Origin: Tuctoria greenei
Taxonomy: Eukaryota; Streptophyta; Magnoliopsida; Poales; Poaceae
DNA length: 64,000 nt
NCBI GenBank assembly: GCA_036927565.1
Contig: JAYESD010000003.1
Span: forward strand, 99,495,591-99,559,590
Reading direction: 5' to 3'
Part shown: positions 10,023 to 20,020 of the stretch, piece after piece
Numbering within the stretch: position 1 is the first letter of the stretch
How the letters are laid out: each line of letters begins with the position of its first letter
Translations under genes and position numbers: made by a program
The notes under the pieces: generated by a model
Seen by the model: the letters and a program-made list of their open reading frames with translations, nothing else
Databases searched by the model: none
What the model was told of the DNA's origin: nothing

Positions 10023-13000
10023 TAGAGTCGTAGCCGGTCCTTGTGTTTGACTTCTACCATGCCAAATTGGTTTTGTCGAGTTCCATTGTTAGGATCAAAC
10101 CAATCGCAGTCAAAGAAGACTACATCAAGGACCTTATTCCCCACAAAAATGAATTCAAGAATGTTTTTAATGATCCCATAATAATTAATTTCACGTCCTT
10201 GGTCGTCAACTGCCCTATTCACAACTCCAGTGTTACATGTTCCTCTGAAAAGACATTGAGCTTCAAATTTAGTTGATCAAAATCGAAACCCATTGACATC
10301 GTATCGACCGTAACTTTTAATTTTAATAGAACCGTAGGACAGTTGTCGTCATTCTTCATGGATGCCGACTTCTTTTTTGCATTGTGCATGAAACCAGGAT
10401 AGGAAGTTAAGCCCTCCATGTACAACATAATATTGCATCGCTTGTATTTGTCTGCTCGTAGGTTGCTGCTTAGATTTCAATTTTGTTGACAACACGCTAA
10501 TTATTATAGATGTTGAACAAACACTTACCAAAAATATTTGTCCATCCCCTCTATATTAGCGTACATGTACATCAAAGCAGTCGTCCTTTCATCTGGTTTA
10601 GCATTGTAGCTCGTGCCACTACCAACAGTGGTGCCTATCGTTTTAAAAATGGAGAGGCTGCTACAAGGGGGTGCTTCATCCATATTGTACCGCAACGTAG
10701 AAACATTAACATTGTGTTCTTCTGCAAAATAGACGCTTGAAAAGTATCCTATCTCCTGAATGGCGTATGCTTCGACGATGCATCCGTCAACCCTTGTGCG
10801 GTTGCGAACCATTGGTTTAAGACACCTAAGTGCTCTTTCAACATGATACATCCACCTATATTGCACAGGGCCGCCCACTTTAGCTTCATATGGAAGTTGG
10901 ATTAGGAGATGTTGCATTGGATTGAAGAATCCTGGAGGAAAAACTTTTTCCATCTTACATAAAAGCACTGGTATCTCCTTTTCCAACTTCTCCATCATCT
11001 CGGCTGTGATTTCTTTAGCACCAAGCTGTCTATAAAAGTAGCTAAGTTCGGCTAACACCTTCCACACCGCATCGTCAATATAGCCCCAAAACATAACCGG
11101 CAGAAGTCATTCCATGATTATGTGATAATCATGACTTTTCAACCCAGTGAGATTTCCAGTCTTAACATTGACTGCTCGTCTCAAGCTAGCAGCATAACCA
11201 TCTGGAAATTTCGACGTTTTCAGCCATTCGAAGACTTCTTTCTTTTCTTTTGGTCGAAGAAAAAAAGAAGCACGCGGTTTGCCACCAGATTCGGTTAGAT
11301 CAAGAGTTGGACGTTTACAAACCTTTGCCAAATCCTTACCAGCCTTTATATTATCTTTTGTTCTTCCTGTCAAATCGAAGCATGTGCTTATGATGCATTC
11401 GCACATGTTATGTTCCTGGTGCATGACATCAATGTTATGCATTAGAATTAAGGACTTCACATACGGTAGTTCCCATAGTGCACATATATGAGTCCAATTG
11501 TGGTCCTCTCCATAACCAACAAAATATCCAGGACGACCTTCATCTGCCACTAAGTTGTTCAACTATTCAGCAATCTCCGACCCATTGAGACTTTGCGGTG
11601 GTCCATTTTTGACAACGGTGTCCTTCCTGAAGGCACCTTTCTATTGCCTAAATACGTTATTGGGTGGTAACCAACGTCTGTGGCAATCGAAGTAGCAAAT
11701 CTTGCCACCATGATTTAAACGAAAACATTCTGTATCTTAAGCACATATCGGACATGTCAAAATGACCATGACTGCTCCAACCAGAAACCATGTCGTAAGA
11801 TGGAAAATCATGGACACACCACAAGTATGCAACTCGAAAGTTGAATATTTCTTTTTTTGTAACAGTCGTACGCTTCGATTCCTGTCCATAACATTTTCAA
11901 CTCTTCAATCACAGCTTCAACATCTCGTTCAGTCGTGAACCAAGATGATCCGGTCCAGGGACAATAAGGCAAAGGAACATGAACTCATACTTCATGCAAA
12001 AAGATGGTTGTAAGTTGTACGGAATTGTGAACACGGGCCAACAAAAGTATGGTGTTGTGTTTGTACTGAATGGTGAGAAGCCATCTGTCACCAACCCGAT
12101 GCGAATATTTCTCGCGTCATTGGCAAAATCTGGATCGAAGTGGTCAAGCGCTTTCCATGCCTCATCGTCGGAAGGGTGCACCATCATTCCGTCGTTCTCA
12201 CATCAACCTCTTTGTGCCACTTCATGTGTCTGGCTGTTTTTTTTGAGAGAAACAAGTGCTTCAACCTAGGTGTGACAGGCAAGTAGCGAAGCTGCTTCTG
12301 TGCGACTTCAGTCATTACTTTTGTACTGTTGTCATTAACAACTTTGACAAATCTTGCTTTATCACATTTCAAACACTTGTCCTCGTTGGCATGCTCTTTC
12401 CAAATAAGCATACAGTTGTCTGGGCATATATCAATCTTCTCATAGTCCATACCAAGCCCAGAAATCAATTTCTTAGAATGATACATATCTTTAGCAATTT
12501 ATGGGGCTGTGGAAGGACATCGCTGATCAATTTGGTGAGATCGTTGTAGCAGTTGTTGGAGAAGGAATACTTAGACTTAATTGCCATAAATCTAGTCAAG
12601 AAACTGAGGATTATCATTATGGTGTGTTCATGCACCAACCGTTCAGAAGCTTCGACAAGCTTGAAGAACTCTTTATCCTCTTTTGTAGGAGGATCCTCCG
12701 TCAATTCAGGATTTATGGCTTCAAGCATCTCGTCCATCCTATCAACTCTAGTGTTGTCATCCTCATCTCAATCTTCTATGACTTGAGAAGGTGTCTCACC
12801 ATGAAATGTACACAACTCATAACGTTGCATGAAACCGTTTCCACACAAGTGATACGTCAACGTCACTTTGTCGAGACACTTCATATTCTGACATTTGATA
12901 CATGGGCACCACACCTTGCTGTTGTTTGACTACAAGAAAGCTCGTTCTATGAAAATATTCGTCTTGGTGAACCACTCCTCTAAGTGCCTTCCATTTTTTT

Positions 13001-13036
13001 CCAACCAGAATACATCCAAGTTAGGTCTTCAGCCAT
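10001..13036 (-). pseudogene. TNP2 transposase pseudogene (CACTA-2)
   Basis: From ATG 13036 (MAEDLTWMYSGWKKMEG) the minus strand shows: a transposase-associated domain with paired Cys motifs (13036-12790); an acidic linker; MYHSKKLISGLGMDYEKIDI and QLRYLPVTPRLKHLF (12486-12184); the PSDDEAWKALDHFDPDF block and WPVFTIPYNLQP (12187-11940); HNIDVMHQEHNMCE (about 11440); the GYIDDAVWKVLAELSYFYRQ DUF4218 region (11094-10525); and a DUF4216-like end with DCDWFDPNNG (10222-10001). It is nearly full length. Inactivating changes include a TGA at 11104-11106 in a frame that is otherwise open from 11562 to 10525, plus several frameshifts. Its last codons overlap the start of the TnpA-like gene. Confidence 0.88.
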
Positions 13037-13245
13037 GTTTGAGAGTATACCTTCAAAGCAAACAAATCATTATAAGTTTCATTGTTATATCATGTCACGG
13101 CCCTACAACTAAGCAGATAGGTCCTAAACCCACCCAAGAGTGACCAAGCAGAGCGTGCTCATGACGTCGCCAATTTAACACTACACCCCCCTATGTGGTG
13201 CAGTTCTTGAAGTAAAAAGGGGCCTAACTGCTATACGGTTCTAGC

Positions 13246-13461
13246 AGTCATACGATGATGAGCACGGTGTCGTCGCTGTTCGCCAAGACGAGCACGGTGG
13301 CGCTATTGCTGGTGCCGGTGTTTGCTGTGGTGCTATTTGGGGACAGGATGACGGGCATCAAGGTTGTGACCATGCTCATGGCCCTGTTGGGGTTCCTCTC
13401 GTACGTGTACCAGCACTACCTCGACGGTCGGCGCGAGGTCGCCAAGAAAGGAGCCAAATGA
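13246..13461 (+). pseudogene. Captured fragment of a purine permease (PUP) gene, C-terminus
   Basis: The frame reads SSLFAKTSTVALLLVPVFAV, then VLFGDRMTGIKVVTMLMALL and GFLSYVYQHYLDGRRE, before a TGA at 13459-13461. This matches the last two membrane helices and the tail of plant purine permeases, where an F-x-D-x-MTG-x-K loop, WGF-x-SY-x-YQHY and DGRR are conserved. Only about 68 codons are present, with no upstream helices, so it cannot be a transporter. It lies inside CACTA-2, head-on to the transposase, and is followed by a GA-rich tract and a second captured gene. The family call comes from remembered motif patterns, not a search. Confidence 0.75.
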
Positions 13462-13578
13462 GGGAGAGAGGAAGAGAGAGAGAGAAAGGTTGACGGGGAT
13501 GAGGTGAGAGGGAAAGGTAGAGGGAGGGAGAGAGATAGAGGGATATGAGCAGAGAGGGAGAGAGAGGAGAGAGAGTAA
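13462..13578 (+). repeat. GA-rich simple repeat between two captured gene fragments
   Basis: About 115 bp of purine-rich GAGAGAGAGG-type sequence separates the permease stop codon from the arogenate dehydrogenase fragment. It may mark a filler junction between captured pieces. Confidence 0.7.
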
Positions 13579-13599
13579 ATGAAGAAGAGAGGAGCCATG

Positions 13600-14357
13600 G
13601 CTACTGCCTTTAATCCTGTCGACGACGATTCAGATGGGCAGGGCCCACTGGATCACCCTGTTGCGGTCGGCGCTCTATGGCGTTGCCTAGGCCGCGACAC
13701 CCTCTTCGTCGACGTGTTCTCCATGAAGGAGTTTCCCAAGAAGCTCCCCCTCGAGATCCTTCCCGGCGACTTGGACATCATTGCATGCACCCCATGTTCG
13801 GCCCAGAGTCGGCGCACGACGGCTGGGCCGGCCTCCCATTCGTGTTCGACGGGGTCAGCGTCGGCGACAACTACCCCGCGCGTCGTGCCTGCGCGGAGGC
13901 GTTCCTCGACATGTTTGTACGGGAGGGGTGGCAGATGGTAGATATGCCCTGCGCCGAGCACGACGAGCACCCCGTCGAGACATAGTTCCTGACACACACG
14001 ATCGGGCATATGCTGGCGCTACTGGAGCTCAAGCTGACGCCCATCAGCACCAAGGGCTACGACACGCTGCTGCGGCTCGTCGACAACACCTGCAGCGACA
14101 ACTTCTACCTCTACAACGGCCAATTCATGTACAATAAGAACACCACCGAGCTGCTCCACCGACTCGAGTGGGCCATGGACTCCGTCAAGAAGAGGCTCCA
14201 CGACATGCTCTGGAACCAGCTCTTCCACTTGGATGGCTTGCCAAATCCCACCAATGCTGCGCCTGCGCCTACGCTGCTGGTTGATGACAACGAGCCAACA
14301 ACTTCAACGGTTAATGACGACAATGATCTAGACACCGACAAACAAGACAGTAATTGA
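13600..14357 (+). pseudogene. Captured arogenate (prephenate) dehydrogenase fragment
   Basis: Frame 1 (to about 13795) reads DTLFVDVFSMKEFPKKLPLE and LPGDLDIIACT. It shifts at about 13793-13797 into HPMFGPESAHDGWAGLPFVF, CAEAFLDMFVREGWQMVDM and CAEHDEHPVET. A TAG at 13983-13985 stands where the family has Gln, and the frame resumes FLTHTIGHMLALLELKLTPI, STKGYDTLLRLVDNTCSD and LYNGQFMYNKNT. These are hallmark blocks of plant TyrA proteins, which oxidise arogenate to tyrosine in plastids: the HPMFGPE motif and the FxTHTxGR-like helix. The nucleotide-binding N-terminus and the transit peptide are missing. The last 40 codons (14240-14357) are acidic and not clearly family sequence. One frameshift and one stop make it non-functional. 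Confidence 0.85.
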
Positions 14358-14569
14358 CCGACGAATAGGTTTTACCATATCCATCTCTCACATCGCGGTG
14401 GCACCCTTCGCCCGACACCTCCCTTTGCCTGACCACGCCGCCATCGACCCGGCCGGTAGGCGTCGCCTCGGCCTTCTTCCCTCCTCCTGTCGGGGGAGAA
14501 GGCGGCACAGGGAAGGGGGCAGCGCAGGGGAGGTGGCTGCAGCGAGGGCAGCGCAACGGAAGAAAGCCT

Positions 14570-14968
14570 CGTACGCCTCGAGCGGCGACTTGTCGAGGAG
14601 CACGGGGAGCTCATCGACGGTGAAAGAGAGGCACCCATCGCGTCGGTTCATCGAGCGATCTGTGAAGAGGATGTCCAGGTCCGCGGCTGCGGTGCCGGCG
14701 GCGATCCACCCGGGGAGCGCGGCGCCGTCGGTGTTGAGCGAGACGCGGAGGCCGAGCCCGGCATCACGGACCATGCTGGCGACGGTGAGGTACCTGGCCC
14801 ACTCGAACCGGTCGTCAGATCCGGGCTGCACGAGGGCCACACCGGCAGCTCCACGCCGTCGATGCCGAGCAGCTTGAGCGAGCGCAGCGCAGGGGACACG
14901 CCCCTTGGGCGGCTCACCATGAGGCCGTCACAGGCCACCGCGTCCTTGGGGAGGCCCACGAACAGGGG
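14570..14968 (-). pseudogene. Captured beta-amylase-like fragment, N-terminal part, antiparallel
   Basis: On the minus strand the frame from 14968 reads FVGLPKDAVACDG and LRSLKLLGIDGVELPVW. A small deletion at about 14836-14842 shifts it into ALVQPGSDDRFEWARYLTVA, MVRDAGLGLRVSLNTDGAAL, PGWIAAGTAAADLDILFTDR and LDKSPLEAYEAFFR. In glycosyl hydrolase family 14 proteins the segment L-x-x-LK-x-x-G-x-x-G-x-x-x-P-x-W-W, the R-D-AGL-x-LR-x-x-L-x-x-H/N block, and D-x-LFTDR-x-G-x-R occur in this order. The N-S-like substitution pattern suggests an inactive BAM9-type plastid paralogue rather than a catalytic enzyme, but that is inference. The catalytic C-terminal two thirds are absent. It runs opposite to the other two captured genes. 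Confidence 0.75.
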
Positions 14969-15250
14969 AGGGGGTAGGGGTGGCGGCGAGGGCGGCACAG
15001 GGGCAACAAGGCCAGCGCTGCAGAGGAGGGGTAGGGGTGGCGCGCGAGGGCGGCGCAGGGGCGACGAGGGCGGCGCCGCAGAGGAGGGGGTACAGGCGGC
15101 GACGAGGGCGGTGGCAGGGAAGGGGCGGTGGCAGGGCGACGCAGGGGAGGGGAGAGGGCATCGGCGCCGCCGCACAGGGGAGGGGAGGGGGCGGCAGCGC
15201 AAGGGAGAGGAGGGGTGACGGGAGGGAGTGAGGGGGCGATGGGGAGAGGC
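14969..15250. repeat. GC-rich degenerate repeats (GGGGAGGG / GGCGGCGCAG)
   Basis: Upstream of the beta-amylase piece the plus strand is a run of G-rich and GGCGGC units of roughly 15-40 bp. All six frames give low-complexity Arg/Gly or Pro/Ser protein. It could be decayed GC-rich transit-peptide or 5' UTR sequence of the captured gene expanded by slippage. No gene is called. Confidence 0.5.
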
Positions 15251-15394
15251 AGCGGCGTACTTGGGAGGAGGCAGAGAACGGCGGCGGCGACGGCCTTCGA
15301 CAGCGGTGTGGTGCTGCACGGCGGCGGTGGAGTCGGTTGCGCGGGCGGCGGTGTGGAGACGGGTGGGAAAATTGACGGGCACGCGGGCCAGGTA

Positions 15395-15694
15395 TAGCTT
15401 GTTATCGACGACGGTGTAGGTCAACTGTCGTCGGTAATCCTCTATCGATGACGGCTAAAAGGAATTGTCGTCGATAACTTCTCGAGTGGGCCCGGTTTCG
15501 GCCCATATTGTTGACGGTACCTTATTAACGTCGGTGAACCGTTGACAATAATTTTAGGACGACGGTTTCTACCCAACCATCGTTAATTATGGTATTATTG
15601 ATGACGGCTATATTTAGCCGTCGTCAATAAGTTAAATAACGACGGGGCCGTCGTCAATAATTCTGCCGTCGTCTACTGTCGCGTTTCTGTAGTG
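15395..15694. repeat. CACTA-2 right terminal and subterminal repeats
   Basis: Copies of TATCGACGACGGT-like motif and its complement run up to the terminus at 15694, mirroring 6681-7085. Confidence 0.85.
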
Positions 15695-16111
15695 ATAGAG
15701 ATCGGTTGATATGGCTTACTTGGATATGCCAGAGACGATGATGGATTAACATCCCATTTCTTTGTTCCATCCAAATTCTTCCAGGCCACTATTTTCATCG
15801 CCATTTGAACCAAGTCTTCATCTCCCGTACAAATAGAATCACCTGTCATTGTATTATTTAATCTATCCCAAAGTCAGAGATTATCCATACTGACCAATAT
15901 ACTATGTGAAGTGCCTTTTGATGCAGCTGGTGTGGTTTCCTTTTCCTTGTATGGCTTATCTCTTTTCTGCAACTCGAGACTGTCTCAGCTGACTTGGTAT
16001 TTCTAAAGTTCGGCCAGCACCAGGTTCTCACTTGATCCATTTTTCTAAAACGTTGTCTCTGTCCAATGCTTGATCACCCAATTTTTTTCATGGATGATTC
16101 AATTTCGTTCA
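15695..16111 (-). pseudogene. Probable LINE ORF1 segment between insertions
   Basis: The minus strand has decayed open frames, for example WDVNPSSSLAYPSKPYQPIS next to the CACTA-2 site and MDQVRTWCWPNFRNTKSAET at 16040. Removing CACTA-2 joins this to 6680 and removing the solo LTR joins it to 19511, so by position it belongs to the same minus-strand LINE, in ORF1. No ORF1 domain is recognised with certainty. Confidence 0.35.
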
Positions 16112-17403
16112 TGTAGATCAAAGAGCATGAGAAAAGCTACCAGAGGGGGTGAATGGTAAATTTAATTTTTTTTTTGAGCGGAAGCTATGAAAACCCCTCG
16201 GAAGAAAATCGATTTGTTAAAGAAACCGTGTGTGCAAAAGTTTTCAACGTGTTTAACCATGACAAAACAAGTATGGATTCTAGAGATTCAAGTCACATAA
16301 CCAATGCAATAAGAATCACGTGAATAAACGAAGTAGAACTTAAGTTATGATCAAAATACTACATAAAGGTTAAACTGTTCTACCCGATTTAGAAACAAAT
16401 CTGAAATACTACAAAGAAACTCGTTTAAATAAAAAACCACAAACCCAATGGCCGTGAATATTTTAGAGATGTTAGATAATCAAGTTGGGAAGATAACCCA
16501 AAAAGAATCAACTCAATTGGATCTGTAAAACGCGTGTTATGATAGAAATACTGAAGAAACATTGATCTGTCCAGAAACTCGCAGAGAAAAACTTGTCTAA
16601 AACAAGTTGGACGAACAAGGCAAAAAAAATCATCTAAACTACAAACTTTTATTCAAATAAATACAATAGGAATAGCACAAAATTGTCTCCCACAAGCTAT
16701 GGCCTCCCTTGCTTTTATAACTAGGCCTCAAGCACCCTCAATCCAAACTAGGATTCCTATTCCAACTTGGATTGAAACTCTAACTTTCCATAACTGCTCA
16801 AGACTCTTCTATACACGGATATAAGCGATCTTAAGACTTTCAAACACCTTAGGAACATATCAAACATTCCAAAAACAACTCAGGTTCCTGCTCACCATGG
16901 AATCTAATCAAAACAAACTCTAAACCTTCCATAAACGAACCATAACCACCTCAGCCGCAGCCTGAGGCATAATCTAGCCGGTTGGAACATTCCAACCATA
17001 TTTTCACTTCCATGTCTCTTCACCACGCCTTGGAACATTGTAGCCACGTCCATGCACCCTTGCATATGTGCAAGCACTTTCCAAAACATCCACAATACCT
17101 TCATATGCATTGTTCTTGATCCAAACATGCTGCGTGACCTCCCGATCAACTCAACCACAATTCCTCTCGAATTTGGTTGTTGAACCTCATCTTCTCCCTA
17201 AGACTAGTTCAATGGATCGCGTCACCAGCCATGTCTTGACCTCAAGCAACACCTGCACATAACTAATCTTTGTGACCCAAATCAATGATTTGACTCTCTT
17301 AGACCAAAAACGACAACACCTTACGTGAGCACCTCAGGTAAGCATGTTGCAAACCATAGCAGAATCATATCAGCCATAACAACCAAAACACACCAAAACA
17401 TAG

Positions 17404-18947
17404 TGAAAGTGCATCTAGACAATCCCTTGTGGGTTTTGGACGATTGATGACAAACAAATGAGATCCTAATAAACTTGTTGAGATGACTGCACGTTAAGCT
17501 AAATGAGATAGTTTGGTGCACTCAAAAAGGTGAACAATGAAGTGGTATACAAAAGAGAAAAGCCCAACTGACGACTGAAGCACAAAGTATATTTAAATGT
17601 ATAGGATGTGTGTGAGAGACACATCCCAATAGCTCATGTCTTTGGGTAAGGGTATGGGCGTAAGACACCTAAAAATTCACTGATCATCGGACTAGTCCGT
17701 TAAATTCTCTGTTGTCCAAATACACTGTACACCGGACTAGTTGGACCATGGACCGGACTAGTCCGATAAACTTTCTAGAACCAAATAACACAGTGCACCA
17801 GACTAGTCCGTTCATAGATCGGACTAGTCCGTTCAAGTCTCTGTAAACCTTTTTCACTACACTCAGGACAAGTCTGTCCATAGGACAGGAATAGTTTGTT
17901 GAACTCTCTAATATTCAATAACACATAGTACCGAACAAGACCGCTCTTGGATCGGACTAGTCCGTTCAACTCTCTGGGGATCAACTTCACTTGCAACCAG
18001 ACAAGTCCGGACACTAGGGCGGACTAGTCCGGTATACCTCACACAATTAGGGTTTCTATTGTGTTATACATTTTACGCTGACTTTTACACAGTACACCGG
18101 ACAAATCCGGTCCCCAGTACGGATTACTCCGGTCATCGGGATCTCAAACCGTAACTTCTTTGGAAATCCTATAAATAGGAGATCCACGGCCCCACAAGTA
18201 CAATTCACATATTCTACTGTTAAAAACTCAAACCCTAGTGCCGCAACTTGTTCCAAGAGCCCAAAGACACATCTCCCCATGCATCTAAAGTCCTCAAAGG
18301 TGAAAATCATTTGATTATTCAGATTTGGGGTTGGGAGATCGCTGTCCAAACGTTGTTGATCTCTTGGGGTTTGATCTCTTCACACTCGTGCTTTTCATTG
18401 TAATCTTTTCGAGTGTATTTGATCATCTTTTTGTTGTAATTCTTGTGAGGGCCCTCAACGTATGAGGTTGTCCCATAAACTCGGTGATTACCCCTGATAG
18501 TGGAATCAAGTCGGCCTTGTGTGGTTACTTGACAAGGGAAAGAGTTTGAAGAGACCCGGCCCTGTGTGGGTTTCCTCGACGAGGAGTAGATCTCTTTGGT
18601 GAGATCGAACCTCGGTAAAAATTCATGCCTCATGTGCTTCTTTTTTCCATTTTCATTGATTGGGGCACATAGTTTATCAATATTATAACTTCAGTTGCAA
18701 ATTTTTTTGCATGTGTAACTTCACAACATTGATTGTTAATTCAAGTGATCTTACCAGTTGTTCATATTTCAGCTGCAATAATGTTTAAAATCCTGAATCA
18801 ACACTTAGTCAAATCAACACACATTTCACACATCGGACTAGTCCACACATCCACTCGGACAAGTCCGGTCTATCATGAATTTGATCATTTGATTAAGTGT
18901 GCAGGAAATTTTCAAAGCCTATTCACCCCCCCTCTAGGGCACATTCA
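17404..18947 (+). mobile_element. Nested Sirevirus-type solo LTR (1,544 bp)
   Basis: Starts TGAAAGTGCATCTAGACAAT, a classic grass Sirevirus LTR start, and ends CACCCCCCCTCTAGGGCACA followed by TTCA. It is flanked by CATAG (17399-17403) and CTTAG (18948-18952), a 5-bp duplication with one mismatch. The interior has repeated CGGACTAGTCCG palindromes. No coding region remains. Confidence 0.85.
17686..18030. repeat. Array of CGGACTAGTCCG palindromes in the solo LTR
   Basis: At least eight full or near-perfect copies of CGGACTAGTCCG occur at irregular spacing of 30-60 bp, with further copies to about 18130 and near 18835. CG-containing palindromic repeats in LTRs are a described Sirevirus trait. 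Confidence 0.75.
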
Positions 18948-19510
18948 CTTAGTAAATGAATACTAAGCAAACTTTCCCATAAGCCAAAAAGCAAGTTTGA
19001 AACATTGCAAGTTAAAAACAGACCGACCACAAATTTTTTTCAGCAAATAGAATTTATCGAATCGACCTAAAGTGGTGTTGCAATGTAAAGGAAAAAGATC
19101 GGACATTCAAAAACCAAACTCACATGCAAATCACGTGACCGAAATATCAGATAGTCCCAAACAAGTAAAAAGTAAATGTTACTCCCGAAAAAAGTCCCAC
19201 CACGTCGACTCACGTGCAGCTTATGTGAGTGAAAGTTTAGACAATCCGAAACATGAAACATATGCAACTCACGTAAGAAAAAGTTCGGACAATCCAAAAC
19301 CATCGAAGGTAATGTTACTCCCAAAAACACACTGAAAAGTTCGACAGTCCAAAACTATCAAAGGTAACATTACTCGCAAAAATACATTGAAAAGTTTGGA
19401 CATTGTGTATCGGAGTGTATCATAGTGTATCGGTGTAAGTTCAAAGCTTTGAATGTAAACCTACACTTTTATTCTAATTGTCAATGTATTCAGCACACAT
19501 AAATCTCACA

Positions 19511-20020
19511 GTTCCCTATGACAGTAGCAAAATTACTACCAGCATCACAATTGTTTGCAGGCAAACCAGAATGAATCTCTGAGTATTTTAAAGATTTGAT
19601 GGCACTTGTATTTTTAATACGGTCCACTAGTTTTGGCTTTGTGACCTCCGCCATATTTGGCTGCACAGCAGGTGTTCCATCATTTTTATTGGCGACGTCC
19701 TCATCAAAGTTAACTACTTCCTGTTCCATACATCTTGTTTCTTCGCAAGTTCGTCGCTGGCCACTGTAAACAAATCATCTACATCGCTTAGCATACGAAA
19801 TCGGTTAGAAGTTATGGTGATACCAGTAATGGTGTCTTTTTGAGGGCTCACCCCTGTACTGCCGCAGCCCTCCATCATTTTTTGAACAAAATTTAATTTT
19901 TGCAATTTCCCTGCATCCACATTGCATCCAAACCCCTTCATAAATATTATGATCATTATTCAAGTACACTACGTGAAGTCCTGGCCACATAACTAGTTCT
20001 ATGTGGTCCACCAATGTTCC
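19511..20020 (-). pseudogene. Probable LINE ORF1 N-terminal region
   Basis: Two overlapping minus-strand frames (19956-19714, with ITSNRFRMLSDVDDLF, and 19729-19511) follow one another with a frameshift. The NRF-x-x-L-x-D-x-D-x-L phrase resembles the opening of plant LINE/retroelement gag-like ORF1 proteins. Downstream (leftward) it meets the solo LTR at 19510. This is a positional assignment to the LINE. Confidence 0.4.

Larger units (their letters stand above)
6681..15694 (-). mobile_element. CACTA-2: En/Spm-type transposon carrying host gene fragments (9.0 kb)
   Basis: The left end reads TACTACAGGAATCGCGATAA (first base changed from C), and the right end, read inward, CACTACAGAAACGCGACAGT. 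It is flanked by a perfect 3-bp target duplication ATA (6678-6680 and 15695-15697). Subterminal arrays of TATCGACGACGG-type motifs lie at both ends. From left to right it holds a spacer, a minus-strand TnpA-like gene, a minus-strand TNP2 pseudogene, and then 2.2 kb with three captured host gene pieces (purine permease, arogenate dehydrogenase, beta-amylase). The transposase resembles that of CACTA-1 but the subterminal motif differs. It sits inside the LINE. Confidence 0.92.
16112..19510 (-). mobile_element. Sirevirus-type solo LTR (minus), interrupted by another solo LTR
   Basis: It starts TGTAGATCAAAGAGC, with GAGGGGGTGAATGG nearby, and ends AATCTCACA. Both ends and much of the interior match the minus-strand Sirevirus LTR at 23551-25384, but diverged. 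The flanks are GTTCA (16107-16111) and GTTCC (19511-19515), a 5-bp duplication with one change. Excluding the nested LTR and its duplication it is about 1,850 bp, close to the 1,834 and 1,913 bp of its relatives. No internal region is present, so it is a solo LTR left after recombination. Confidence 0.8.

Noticed and set aside
14398..14877. 159-codon plus-strand frame
   Set aside because: Antisense shadow of the captured beta-amylase piece. GC-rich third positions keep the opposite strand open.
18056..18349. 97- and 104-codon minus frames at 18056-18633
   Set aside because: They fall inside the nested solo LTR and show no protein family features.
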